64,000 nt of DNA. It comes from an uncultured Clostridia bacterium (GTDB taxonomy: Bacteria > Bacillota > Clostridia > Lachnospirales > Anaerotignaceae). This document shows, piece by piece, positions 52,872 through 62,348 of the stretch. The notes beneath the pieces are model-generated. The model saw only the letters and a list, made by a program, of their open reading frames with translations, did no database searches and had not been told where the DNA came from. The stretch covers positions 5,274 through 69,273 of the forward strand of contig CAJUJJ010000016.1 in assembly GCA_910586765.1 (NCBI GenBank), given 5' to 3'. Numbering within the stretch: position 1 is the stretch's first letter; each line of letters opens with the position of its first letter. The position numbers were made by a program, and so were the translations under genes.

Positions 52872-53639
52872 ATGAATTATATCGTACTAGATTTAGAATT
52901 TAATCAGCCTTTTCATTTTAAAACAGGCTTTCAAACAATATTACACCCCAAATGTCCTTTTGAAATTATACAAATTGGAGCTGTAAAGCTAAATGAGCAA
53001 CTTTGTATTTTAAATAAATATAATGTCTTAATTAAACCAGTAATTTATCCACGTATCCACCCATATGTAGAAAAAATTACAAATTTAACTTATGAACAAT
53101 TAAAAAATGGTGTGTGTTTTTCAGAAGCGTATACTTCCTTTATAAAATTTATAGGAAAAGAAGATGCTATATTATGTACTTGGGGCAGTGATGATGTAAA
53201 ATCTCTTTTTAAAAATATATTATTTTACAATTTAGATGCTACTAAAATTTGTAATCAATTTATTAATGTACAAAAATTTGCTTCTATGCATTTAAAACAT
53301 CAGTCTGGTCAAGCCATTGGTTTAAAAAATGCTGTAACTGAATTTAATTTAAAAATAGAAAATCCTTTTCATGATGCACTTAATGATGCTATTTATACTT
53401 CAAAAATATTTCAAATTGTATATTCAAAAGAAAATAAACCAGAAATATGTCAAATTTCAGAATTACTTCGTAATAATGAAAAAACACATTTTCATATGAA
53501 AGGATTAGTGGAATACTTTGAAAAAATATTAAATAGAAAATTAACAGTGGAAGAAAAAATGTTAATTAAAAAATCATATAAATTCGGAAAAAACTGTTCC
53601 TTTGATATACCTAAAAGGGAAAAACCATATTATAAATAA
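52872..53639 (+). CDS. DEDD-family 3'-5' exonuclease
   Basis: A 255-residue RNase T/DnaQ-fold exonuclease. Exo I is DLEF (Asp7, Glu9), Exo II is around CTWGSDDVKSL, and Exo III is HDALNDAIYT (His and Asp). It resembles KapD-type or stand-alone DnaQ-like exonucleases of Firmicutes; whether it acts on RNA or DNA is not clear. The C-terminal 60 residues are basic (KKSYKFGKNCSFDIPKREKP) and may bind nucleic acid. Single gene, convergent with holA. Confidence 0.85.
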   Translation: MNYIVLDLEFNQPFHFKTGFQTILHPKCPFEIIQIGAVKLNEQLCILNKYNVLIKPVIYPRIHPYVEKITNLTYEQLKNGVCFSEAYTSFIKFIGKEDAILCTWGSDDVKSLFKNILFYNLDATKICNQFINVQKFASMHLKHQSGQAIGLKNAVTEFNLKIENPFHDALNDAIYTSKIFQIVYSKENKPEICQISELLRNNEKTHFHMKGLVEYFEKILNRKLTVEEKMLIKKSYKFGKNCSFDIPKREKPYYK

Positions 53640-53643
53640 AAAT

Positions 53644-53688
53644 AAAAAAGACAAGACTCTTTTTGATAAGAGAATTTGTCTTTTTTAA
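53644..53688. terminator. Bidirectional terminator between the exonuclease gene and holA
   Basis: AAAAAAGACAA and the matching TTGTCTTTTTT enclose an inner CTCTT/AAGAG stem; A- and T-runs at the two ends serve both strands. Confidence 0.8.
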
Positions 53689-53689
53689 A

Positions 53690-54685
53690 TTATTTTTTGC
53701 TATATTGCAAAATTAATAATTCTATCGCTAATTCGCTTTCCCATTTTCCTGTTTTTATGTTAATATCTGTTTGTAAACAAAATTCTAATGCCTCTCTTAA
53801 TTGTTTTGCATTAAAATATTTTGACTGTTGTATATATTGCTTTACCATAAAATCCCTCAATCCCATTTTCTGTGCTATTTGATTTTGTAGTTTTCCCTGT
53901 TCTAAAAGCATTTTACATTGAAGTATCATACGAAACTGTCGCATTATCATAGATAATACCATAAGAGGAGATTCTTTCATTAATATTAAATTATGATAAA
54001 TAGTAATTGCCTCTTTAGTTTGTCCATTTATCATTTTATTAAGTAAATCAAATATTTTAGTTTCTAATGACTTTGTACAAATAATATCAATATCATAAGA
54101 TGTAGCTTGTGCGTTTTCTGGTAAAAAAGAACCTAGTTTTTTGATTTCTTTTTCTAATTGTATCATTTCTGCTCCTACTACATATAACAAATAGGCAGCA
54201 GTTTTTGTTTCTATTTGAAATTTATTTTTTTTACATTCTCTTACTATCCAATATAATAATTCTTTTTCAGAAAGTCCATTCATTTCTACAATATAACCAT
54301 ATTTTAAAATATTTTTATAAAGTTTTCCCCTTTTGTCAACAGCATTTTCTAAAAAAAGAATACAAGTAGTATTTGGTATTGTTTTAATGTAATCTGCCAT
54401 TTTTTCGGCATCATTTTTGCGACCTGTTTGAAACAACTCACTTTCTTTTACAATAATAAGTCTTTTCTCACTCAAGAAAGGAAGCGTATCAGCACTGTCT
54501 AAAATAGTTGAAATAGTTTGTTTATTTCCTTCAAATATATCAAGGTTCATTGTTTCTGCTGATGTTTCTAATATTGTTTTTTTTAACAAATTCATATATC
54601 GTGTTTTTAAATATTGTTCTGTTCCATAAAATAAATAGCAAGAGGAAATATTATTTTGTTTTAATTGTCTTTCTAATTCTTTCAT
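53690..54685 (-). CDS. holA: DNA polymerase III subunit delta
   Basis: A 331-residue clamp-loader subunit that opens the beta clamp. It has the typical start CYLFYGTEQYLKTRYM, the DTLPFLSEKRLIIVKES segment, and a C-terminal helical domain (MVLSMIMRQFRMILQCK). The ATG overlaps the stop of comEC by four bases. The comEC-holA order is conserved in Firmicutes; rpsT, often next to holA, is not seen here. Confidence 0.93.
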   Translation of the reverse strand: MKELERQLKQNNISSCYLFYGTEQYLKTRYMNLLKKTILETSAETMNLDIFEGNKQTISTILDSADTLPFLSEKRLIIVKESELFQTGRKNDAEKMADYIKTIPNTTCILFLENAVDKRGKLYKNILKYGYIVEMNGLSEKELLYWIVRECKKNKFQIETKTAAYLLYVVGAEMIQLEKEIKKLGSFLPENAQATSYDIDIICTKSLETKIFDLLNKMINGQTKEAITIYHNLILMKESPLMVLSMIMRQFRMILQCKMLLEQGKLQNQIAQKMGLRDFMVKQYIQQSKYFNAKQLREALEFCLQTDINIKTGKWESELAIELLILQYSKK

Positions 54686-57000
54686 TCTAAATACATCCCT
54701 TCTACAGTATAACCATTCTTATTAATTGAAACAGTAATGCTGCCTTGTTTTGCAGTTTCATAAAAAATTATATTTTGATTTTGTAATCGTTCTATTGTTT
54801 CATTATGAGGATGTCCATAAAAATTGTTTTTTCCATAAGATAATATTGCAATTTCTGGCTGTACTGCTTTTAGAAAATTTTCTGTACTAGAATATTTTGA
54901 ACCATGATGACCTACTTTTAGTATATCACTTTTTAAATCAATATTTTGTTGTAACAATATTGTCTCATCAATAATACCAATATCACCAGTTAACAAAATA
55001 GAAGTATTTTTGGATGTGATGCGTAATACCAGAGAACCATGATTATCATTTACATCAAAAAACTTCATTTTATAATAAGGATATAAAACTTCTAGCTGCA
55101 TAGTATCACCCAGCTTTTCACTATCTCCTGCTCCTATGATAAAAATAGGAATATTATTTTTTTGAGCATTTTTTAAAAATGTTTCATATAAAGGTGTTTT
55201 TTCAAAATTATAGTTAGATATATAAATTTTATTAATCTCTATGCTATCCATTAATTCAATAGCACCAAAACAATGGTCACCATCCATATGCGTTATAAAT
55301 AAACCATCAATTTCCGAAATACCTTGTTCTTGTAAATAAGGTAATACTGTATAAACACCTGTATTATTTCCTAATGTTGATTGCATTCTTCCTCCTGTAT
55401 CCACAATATAATTATGTTTATCATATGTTTGTATTACAATTGCATCACCTTGTCCAACATCTAAAAAAGAAATTTTATCTTTTTGAAACATATATTGATT
55501 ACTAAAAGTAATTACTAATATCATAACTTCCATAAAAATCATAATACATTTATAATATATATTATTACTCTTATAAAAATAAATCATTAATAATAACAAA
55601 TAGCATAATATTACTGTAATCAAAAGAGGTCTCCCCCAAAGTAAATATCCATATGGTACAGATGTTGCTAAAACGCATATTTTTTCATAAAAGCACAATA
55701 TATAATATACTATTCCACTTAAAAAAGTTGCTGCTGGTATTGAAAATAACCCTACAATTCCTACTATCATCCCTATACCCAATAAAATACTAGTTAACGG
55801 TAATATAATTATATTTACTAAAATACCTATTACAGAAACGAAATAAAAATGATATGCCATAATAGGAAAACTAACAACAGAGGTTATAAAAGAAAATCCT
55901 AATGTATTTTTTATATAATAGGGTAATGTACTATTTTTAATAATATCTGAACCAAGTAAAATGCCTGTTACTATAATAAAAGAAAGTTGAAAACCTACGT
56001 CCCATAAATATAATGGTTGTACTAGCAAAATACAAATTGCAGCAATTGCAACATTATTTAAAGCATCACTTTCATAATAAAAAATATTTCCTATAAGCCC
56101 AACACTAATCATAATAACAGCTCTAGCAGCAGAAGGAGAAAATCCTGCAAAAAATAAATAAAATAGTAAACATAACAATACAATAATAGAACACTTTCTT
56201 TTATTCCATTTTAAAAATTTTTCTAAAATATAAAAAATGTAAAAACTTATAAGGGAAATATGTAATCCAGAAATAGCTAAAATATGCATAATTCCAGCTT
56301 GTGCATATAATTCTCTTATAATACTGTCAATATCATCTTTATCTCCTGTTACCATTGCTTTTAAAATAGCACTTTTCTCAGGAGGTAAAACAGCATTATA
56401 TACATTTTGAATATTTTCTCTAAGTGTATAAATATGACATAATATAGGCGTTTTTTGTTGTCCTATTATGTCATATTCTTTAATATATATTTTATAGTGA
56501 TATCCTCTTGTAGACAAATATAACTTTTCATTATATCCACTAGGTATAGAATTTCTTTCAAAAGACGAAAGTGTACCATTTAATGATACTTTGTCCCAAA
56601 TAGATATTATTTCATTTTCTGGTAATATAGCTAATATTTTTAATGATTTTGTTTCTTCTTTCGTTACTGATTTAATATAATCTGTTTTAACTGTTATTTT
56701 CTGCCTTCCAGATGAAGTATAAGCAGTATCTACCACAGTTCCTTTTATAGTTACTTCTTGATCTATCATTTTTTCAGCTTTTTCTGAAACAACTTGCAAA
56801 CTATGTGTAATCAATAAATTTCCTAGTAAAAAAGATAATACAAACATAATAGGAATTTTACTTTTGAAATACCAACCTATTATTACAGATACAATTACTA
56901 TAAACATAGCAAAAAGAGCAAAATACATCATAGATGCACTTTGCCCAACAATGATGCCTATAATCATAAAAAATAAAGTCCATACAAACGGTCTAACCAT
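54682..57000 (-). CDS. comEC: ComEC/Rec2 DNA uptake channel
   Basis: A 772-residue membrane protein for import of single-stranded DNA. It has an N-terminal soluble DUF4131 region (about 90-190), a competence core with many helices (starting around AQAGIMHILAISGLHISL), and a C-terminal metallo-beta-lactamase domain (FLDVGQGDAIVIQT, then THMDGDHCFG with metal ligands, and VGHHGSKYS). ATG 57000 follows GAGGGG; an in-frame extension to 57030 overlaps the GerMN stop. Presence with a ComEA-like protein suggests natural transformation, if pili genes exist elsewhere. Confidence 0.93.
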   Translation of the reverse strand: MVRPFVWTLFFMIIGIIVGQSASMMYFALFAMFIVIVSVIIGWYFKSKIPIMFVLSFLLGNLLITHSLQVVSEKAEKMIDQEVTIKGTVVDTAYTSSGRQKITVKTDYIKSVTKEETKSLKILAILPENEIISIWDKVSLNGTLSSFERNSIPSGYNEKLYLSTRGYHYKIYIKEYDIIGQQKTPILCHIYTLRENIQNVYNAVLPPEKSAILKAMVTGDKDDIDSIIRELYAQAGIMHILAISGLHISLISFYIFYILEKFLKWNKRKCSIIVLLCLLFYLFFAGFSPSAARAVIMISVGLIGNIFYYESDALNNVAIAAICILLVQPLYLWDVGFQLSFIIVTGILLGSDIIKNSTLPYYIKNTLGFSFITSVVSFPIMAYHFYFVSVIGILVNIIILPLTSILLGIGMIVGIVGLFSIPAATFLSGIVYYILCFYEKICVLATSVPYGYLLWGRPLLITVILCYLLLLMIYFYKSNNIYYKCIMIFMEVMILVITFSNQYMFQKDKISFLDVGQGDAIVIQTYDKHNYIVDTGGRMQSTLGNNTGVYTVLPYLQEQGISEIDGLFITHMDGDHCFGAIELMDSIEINKIYISNYNFEKTPLYETFLKNAQKNNIPIFIIGAGDSEKLGDTMQLEVLYPYYKMKFFDVNDNHGSLVLRITSKNTSILLTGDIGIIDETILLQQNIDLKSDILKVGHHGSKYSSTENFLKAVQPEIAILSYGKNNFYGHPHNETIERLQNQNIIFYETAKQGSITVSINKNGYTVEGMYLE

Positions 57001-57010
57001 AATTTTCCCC

Positions 57011-57961
57011 TCAAATATTTCTACTTTCAAAAGGCTTTGTATAATCCAAATGCCCCATTGTTTCTTCTATCTTTTCTCCTTCAATTAAGAATTGTACTTT
57101 TTCTACATTATATAATGATACAAGAGAATTCACAATAGAATAAATTGCAATCTGTTCATTAATATTACCATTTATTATTTTATCAATGGAATCGTTGCTT
57201 AAATCAACATAACAAACTCCCTCTTTTGTTGTAGTAACATTTCTAATTTTAATATCTGATGGAAGTATTGAAATATGTTCCTGTTCTTTTGCTCCTAAAA
57301 TTAATTGTTCTACAACAGACTTTTCTCTTGTTTGTATTTGGCTGATTTCAATTTCTCTTTCCTCTTTTACAAGATGTTGTTTTGTTTTATCTGTAAAATA
57401 TAATGAAACGATTTCATATCGTTTTGCTTCTGGCGAAACGATGGGATTTATCATAGTATTTTCGCGATTCATTAGACCGATAGGTTCTCCAGATACTTTT
57501 TCTAACTCTTTTCCTTCAACTTTAATGCAAACATAATCTATAAAATCCAGGCTCGTCACTGACCATACTATAGCAGCACGACACATAATTTTTTCACCAA
57601 GTGATAAATTATCATATTCCTTTGATAAATTAATTATTGCAATATCTTCTTTTATATCAATATGAAGTATTCTAATATCTTGAGGAACTACAATAGTATT
57701 TCCTTCAATTTTAGAACCTACTTGTAATTGTTCTAATACAGATACTATTAATTCTTGTTGTGTATTACCTTTTATTACTCTTTCTTCTAAACGTAATTTA
57801 CCTGTTGCAGTATCATTAAAATATAGTTCTATTGTTTTTTTATGAATATTCATTGGTTCTTTTTCTTCTGTTTTAAAAAAATATAAAATTATTATACTTA
57901 TGATAAAAAACAATAAAAGGAAAATCCATATTATATACACATACTTGTCTTTTTTTAACAA
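57011..57961 (-). CDS. Membrane-anchored protein with two GerMN domains
   Basis: A 316-residue protein with an N-terminal membrane helix (about 8-30) and two GerMN (sporulation and spore germination) domains, about 45-165 and 185-305. Each carries the IELYFND or VSLYFTD strand, a VLEQL-type helix and an INLS or VDLS strand before an IVWSV or IVNSL helix. GerM is needed for spore peptidoglycan and germination in Bacillus. Here it follows a WalKR-like two-component pair. TTG start seven bases after GGAGG. Confidence 0.82.
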   Translation of the reverse strand: MLKKDKYVYIIWIFLLLFFIISIIILYFFKTEEKEPMNIHKKTIELYFNDTATGKLRLEERVIKGNTQQELIVSVLEQLQVGSKIEGNTIVVPQDIRILHIDIKEDIAIINLSKEYDNLSLGEKIMCRAAIVWSVTSLDFIDYVCIKVEGKELEKVSGEPIGLMNRENTMINPIVSPEAKRYEIVSLYFTDKTKQHLVKEEREIEISQIQTREKSVVEQLILGAKEQEHISILPSDIKIRNVTTTKEGVCYVDLSNDSIDKIINGNINEQIAIYSIVNSLVSLYNVEKVQFLIEGEKIEETMGHLDYTKPFESRNI

Positions 57962-57997
57962 AGGAAAACCTCCTTTTGCAGTTTTTATACTGCAATA

Positions 57998-59395
57998 TCA
58001 TGTAGTTTGCCTTAGAGGAATACATACTAAAAAAGTAGTTCCTTTTTGTTCCTTACTACTTACTTTAATACTACCATTGTGCATTAAAATAGTAGCATGA
58101 GTAATAGAAAGTCCTAAACCTGTTCCTCCTGTTTCACGATTTCTTGTTTTGTCTACTCTATAAAATCGCTCAAATATTTTATTAATTTCTTCTTCTGCAA
58201 TGCCAATACCTGTATCTGAAACAGAAAGAAATACATTTTGATAGTCACTATCAATAGTAATCGTAATAAGTCCCTTTTCAGCAGTATATTTAATAGCATT
58301 TTCTACAAGATTAGAAATAGCTAATACAAACTTTGTTTTATCTATATCAGCTAATATTTTTTCTTTCATTAAAATATAATTTAGTTCTATTTCTTTTGAA
58401 TCTGCTAAAGGTTTCATTCTTTTAGTAATATCTATAATAAGTTGATTTAATTCTGTTTCTATAAAAGTAATGGGAATTTCTTTTTGGTCTAATTTTACTA
58501 AAGTTAATAAATCATTTATAATTTCAGTCATACGGTCAATTTCAGAGGTAATATCTTCTAAAAATTCTATATACATTTCTTTTGGTACATCTTTTTGTAA
58601 TAATATAGATTCACTTAATACCTTCATAGAACTTAATGGTGTTTTTAATTCATGAGATACATTAGATACAAAATTTTGCCTTGAAGTATCAACCTGTTCT
58701 AACCTTTCTGCCATATTATTACAAGCTAAAGCTAAATCTGTAATTTCATTATGACGAATACCTCTGACATCAATTCTTTGGTCAAAATGTCCCTCTGACA
58801 TTTTAATAATAACACCTAACACATTTTTTAGAGGTTCTATAAAAAATCTTGTAGAAAAATATATCAATATTGTTAGTATAATAGTAATCATTATAAAGAG
58901 TATATTAGATTGATTTCTAATTTCCCCTACAGTAGTACTAACATCGTCACTAAGGGCTGAAATCAATACAACTCCAATTTTATTAGAATTTTTATCTAAT
59001 ATAGAAACAGTTGCATAAATAACTCCATCTTCTTGTTGCCTAGATACATCTTTATTGTCTAACGCTTCAATTACTTCTTGTACAAGATAAGTTTTTCCAA
59101 TATCTTGACGACTAGAATCATTTATAACAATACCTGAAGCATCAATAACAAGAACACGAAAGTTACCCTTATTACTAATTGTTCTAATTTCTTCATTAAA
59201 TTGATTCCATTTTGTAGTATCATATAAGTAGTCAGAAGCAGAAATCTTTCCAGAAAGTATATTAGCCTGATTTAAAAGCTCTTTTTTTCTTTCTTCTACA
59301 AAATATTCATCCATAGTACGAAATATAGTATTAGTAAAAAGAATAAGGGGAACAACACCCACTAGCATATACGTAAGTAATAACATACATTGCAA
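57998..59395 (-). CDS. Sensor histidine kinase (WalK/PhoR type)
   Basis: A 465-residue membrane kinase: TM1 right at the start, an extracytoplasmic sensor (about 30-160), TM2, HAMP (about 190-240), HisKA with FVSNVSHELKTPLSSM (phospho-His), and HATPase with NLVENAIKYT, DTGIGIAEEE and GGTGLGLSI. No PAS domain is evident. The start is uncertain: TTG 59395 has a poor binding site and only two residues before the membrane segment; ATG 59386 is an alternative. It lies 22 bases from its response regulator. Confidence 0.88.
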   Translation of the reverse strand: MQCMLLLTYMLVGVVPLILFTNTIFRTMDEYFVEERKKELLNQANILSGKISASDYLYDTTKWNQFNEEIRTISNKGNFRVLVIDASGIVINDSSRQDIGKTYLVQEVIEALDNKDVSRQQEDGVIYATVSILDKNSNKIGVVLISALSDDVSTTVGEIRNQSNILFIMITIILTILIYFSTRFFIEPLKNVLGVIIKMSEGHFDQRIDVRGIRHNEITDLALACNNMAERLEQVDTSRQNFVSNVSHELKTPLSSMKVLSESILLQKDVPKEMYIEFLEDITSEIDRMTEIINDLLTLVKLDQKEIPITFIETELNQLIIDITKRMKPLADSKEIELNYILMKEKILADIDKTKFVLAISNLVENAIKYTAEKGLITITIDSDYQNVFLSVSDTGIGIAEEEINKIFERFYRVDKTRNRETGGTGLGLSITHATILMHNGSIKVSSKEQKGTTFLVCIPLRQTT

Positions 59396-59417
59396 ACTGT
59401 TCCATTTTTTCCTTAAT

Positions 59418-60107
59418 TTAGTTAAAATAATAACCCACTCCCCATTTAGTAAAAATATACTTTGGGTCGCTTGGATTCTCTTCTATTTTTTCTCTTAAGC
59501 GACGAACATGAACATCAACAGTTCTTACATCTCCTGGATAATCATATCCCCAAACTGTATCAAGGAGTTTTTCTCTACTATATACTTTTCCTGGATTTTC
59601 CATAAATAATTCTAATAAGTCAAATTCTTTTGCTGTTAAATTTGTTTCCTTACCATCAATAAACACACGTCTACTTTCAAATTCTAGCTCTAAATTGCGA
59701 ATTTGTAATGTATTTTGAGCATCTTTATAAATTCCTTTATGAGTATTACTTCTTCTTAAAATTGCTTTAATTCTTGCCTTCAACTCTAATATATTAAAAG
59801 GTTTTGTGATGTAATCATCTGCACCATATTCTAATCCCATAATTTTATCCATGTCTTCCCCTTTTGCTGTTACCATAATAATAGGAATTTGAGAAAATTC
59901 TCGTGTTTGTTGACACACTTCTAAACCATCTATTTTAGGCAACATAACATCTAAAACAATTAAATCAAATTTTTCTTCCTTTATATAACGAAGGGCTTCT
60001 TCACCGTCATAAGCAGTCGTTACTTTCATTCCGTCTTGTTCCAAAGAGAATTTAATTCCCTTTACAATTAATTTTTCATCATCCACAACTAAAATATGGT
60101 ATGCCAT
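59418..60107 (-). CDS. OmpR-family response regulator (WalR/PhoP-like)
   Basis: A 229-residue regulator. The receiver domain has phospho-Asp53 and Lys102, with DDE (9-11) at the start; the C-terminal winged helix ends in DVRTVDVHVRRLREKIE and FTKWGVGYYFN. This is the WalR/PhoP subgroup, usually controlling cell wall metabolism. The neighbours (GerMN, D,D-carboxypeptidase) support a wall role. ATG after AGGAGGAAATTGAA. Confidence 0.92.
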   Translation of the reverse strand: MAYHILVVDDEKLIVKGIKFSLEQDGMKVTTAYDGEEALRYIKEEKFDLIVLDVMLPKIDGLEVCQQTREFSQIPIIMVTAKGEDMDKIMGLEYGADDYITKPFNILELKARIKAILRRSNTHKGIYKDAQNTLQIRNLELEFESRRVFIDGKETNLTAKEFDLLELFMENPGKVYSREKLLDTVWGYDYPGDVRTVDVHVRRLREKIEENPSDPKYIFTKWGVGYYFN

Positions 60108-60126
60108 TTCAATTTCCTCCTGTATG

Positions 60127-60789
60127 TTATTGGATTGTAATATAATCTTTTATTTTTTCAAAAATGCTATCTCCAATTTTAGGTACATTTTTGATTTCTT
60201 CTATTGATTGATAAAACCCGTGTTCTATTCTATATGAAATAATATTTTCTGCTAACTTTTCTCCAATACCAGGTAATAAATCTAATTCTTCTGCACTTGC
60301 TGTATTAATATTAATACATATTCTTTTTGTATTTTCTGATACTATCTTTTCTGGTTCCTTTTGGATTTCTTCTTGCTCTTGTTGTTCTATTTGCTTCTCT
60401 TTCCTTTCCAAAAAATAAGGACTGTATTCTATTATAAACTTCTCTTCTTTTCTAGGTATTACAATTTTTTGTCCATCAAATACATTCCAATCTAATGAAA
60501 TAACATCAGCGTATTCTGTTAATCCTCCTGCTTTTTCAATAACATCGTTTAAAGTATATCCTTTGGTAATATTATATATGCCTGGATACTTAATTTCTCC
60601 ATTTATTTCAACTGTTATACTATCTAATACATCTAAAGAATATTGTGGTGATATAAATTCTTTCTCTGTACCAAATGTCAATAAAAATTTTTTTCGCATT
60701 TTGCTATAAGATATACCACAAATGGTTATAATAAATAATAACAGAAAAATTAGCCATCTATTATCCGCCCCTTTTTTTGTTTTACTCAT
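60127..60789 (-). CDS. comEA: ComEA-like DNA-binding protein
   Basis: A 220-residue protein with an N-terminal membrane anchor (about 12-30), an SLBB-like domain (about 50-115; VEINGEIKYPGIYNITKG), a Gln/Glu-rich linker (RKEKQIEQQEQEEIQKEPEK), and a C-terminal helix-hairpin-helix pair (ININTASAEELDLLPGIGEKLAENI). ComEA captures double-stranded DNA outside the membrane for ComEC. ATG 60789 after AAGAAGG. It is the first gene of the unit that includes comEC, with the two-component pair between. Confidence 0.88.
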   Translation of the reverse strand: MSKTKKGADNRWLIFLLLFIITICGISYSKMRKKFLLTFGTEKEFISPQYSLDVLDSITVEINGEIKYPGIYNITKGYTLNDVIEKAGGLTEYADVISLDWNVFDGQKIVIPRKEEKFIIEYSPYFLERKEKQIEQQEQEEIQKEPEKIVSENTKRICININTASAEELDLLPGIGEKLAENIISYRIEHGFYQSIEEIKNVPKIGDSIFEKIKDYITIQ

Positions 60790-60888
60790 ATGTTTTACCT
60801 TCTTTTCATAGAAAATCATTTTAAATTTATAACTATATTTGTTATAATTGATATTATTGTATCACATATTTTTATAAAGGAGTATATA

Positions 60889-62268
60889 ATGAAAAAAAAT
60901 ATTTTATTGATTTTTTTTATAACGTTAATTTCATTCAATTTTAATTATATCACTTGGTCAATGCCTCAAGAAATAATTGAAAATAGTACTACAAAAAATG
61001 ATTTAGAAATCAATGCTGATGCAGCTATATTAATAGATGCTACTACAGGAGAGATATTATATGAAAAAAATAGTAATAAAAGAGAATATCCCGCTAGCAT
61101 TACAAAAATAATGACTGCACTTTTAGCTTTTGAATCTGACAAAATGACTGAAACAATTACTTTTTCTCATAATGCCATATTCGGTATAGAACCTGGCAGT
61201 AGCCATATTGCATTACAAGAAGAAGAACAAATTACTATGGAACAGGCCATATATGCCTTACTTTTGCGTTCTGCTAATGAAGCAGCATTAGGTATTGCAG
61301 AACAAATTGATGGTTCAGTAGAAAAATTTGCAAAACATATGACAGTAAGAGCAAAAGAATTAGGATGTAAAAATACAAATTTTGTAAATCCCAATGGACT
61401 TCACAACGAAAATCATTATACTACTGCATACGATATGGCATTGATTGCAAAGGAAGCACTAAAATTTCAAGAATTTAGAAATGTAATTAAAACAACTTAT
61501 TATGAAATTCCCCCTACTAATAAGCAAGAAGAAACAAGATATCTTTATGGTCAACATCAAATGATAAAACCGCCTTCTATTTATGTTTATGAAGGTTGCG
61601 AAGGAGGAAAAACAGGCTTTACAGATGAAGCACAAAATACACTTATTACTTATGCAAAAAGGGCTGACACAGAATTAATTGCTGTTGTATTTCAATGCAA
61701 AGGAGCACAACACTATGAAGATACTATTAAATTATTTGACTATGGTTTTTCTCAATATAAAACAGTAAAGCTTTCTTCTATAGACGATGCTTCTCAAACC
61801 ATACCTGTTGTAAAAGAAAAAGATAAAACAGCAAAAATATCTTCTGTATTAGCAAAATCTATTGACGATATTTATAAAACAGTTCCTATTAATTTTGATA
61901 TTAGTAAAATAACAAAGGTAGTAAATTGTCCTGAAAATTTAGTTGTTCCTATTTACAAAAATGATACTGTTGCTACTATTACATTTTATTATGAAGATAA
62001 GCCTATTAAAACAGTAGAACTATTATCGGACCATTCTGTTATTTTAGAAGAAGATGCAATAGCAGTTTCTTCACAAAATGACAAAAAAATAAATACTAAA
62101 AAAAATTTGTTTTTTAATTCTATTTTTAATGTACTGATTTTTGCTATAATTTGTAGTATTATATCTTTTTTAATAACATTTATGATATATCGTTTTATAT
62201 TATGGCGTAGATATAAAAAACGCTACTTTTCAAAAATAAAAAGGAAAAAAAGATTAAAACAAAAATAA
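60889..62268 (+). CDS. D-alanyl-D-alanine carboxypeptidase (PBP5/DacF family)
   Basis: A 459-residue penicillin-binding protein of family S11 that trims the last D-Ala from peptidoglycan stem peptides. It has a signal peptide (about 1-25), SxxK at Ser70-Lys73 (SITK), SAN at 128-130, KTG at 241-243, and a C-terminal beta domain (PBP5_C-like) followed by a membrane helix (about 420-445) and a very basic tail. ATG 60889 follows AAAGGAG; the longer frame to 60790 is unsupported. Divergent from comEA. Confidence 0.93.
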   Translation: MKKNILLIFFITLISFNFNYITWSMPQEIIENSTTKNDLEINADAAILIDATTGEILYEKNSNKREYPASITKIMTALLAFESDKMTETITFSHNAIFGIEPGSSHIALQEEEQITMEQAIYALLLRSANEAALGIAEQIDGSVEKFAKHMTVRAKELGCKNTNFVNPNGLHNENHYTTAYDMALIAKEALKFQEFRNVIKTTYYEIPPTNKQEETRYLYGQHQMIKPPSIYVYEGCEGGKTGFTDEAQNTLITYAKRADTELIAVVFQCKGAQHYEDTIKLFDYGFSQYKTVKLSSIDDASQTIPVVKEKDKTAKISSVLAKSIDDIYKTVPINFDISKITKVVNCPENLVVPIYKNDTVATITFYYEDKPIKTVELLSDHSVILEEDAIAVSSQNDKKINTKKNLFFNSIFNVLIFAIICSIISFLITFMIYRFILWRRYKKRYFSKIKRKKRLKQK

Positions 62269-62293
62269 GTAGTATTTTTTAATTGTATTATTT

Positions 62294-62340
62294 ATTATTT
62301 TCTCCAAATTCAATTAAAATTTATGTTTGGAGAAAATAAT
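62294..62340. terminator. Bidirectional terminator between the carboxypeptidase and kinase genes
   Basis: ATTATTTTCTCCAAA (62294-62308) and its exact complement (62326-62340) form a 15-bp stem. Confidence 0.8.
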
Positions 62341-62348
62341 ATTAATAT

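Noticed and set aside
59396..59440. Non-AUG (AUU) start for the kinase at 57998-59395 within the end of the regulator gene
   Set aside because: Careful reading of the frame shows a stop (TAA) at 59416-59414, so the kinase cannot start further upstream.
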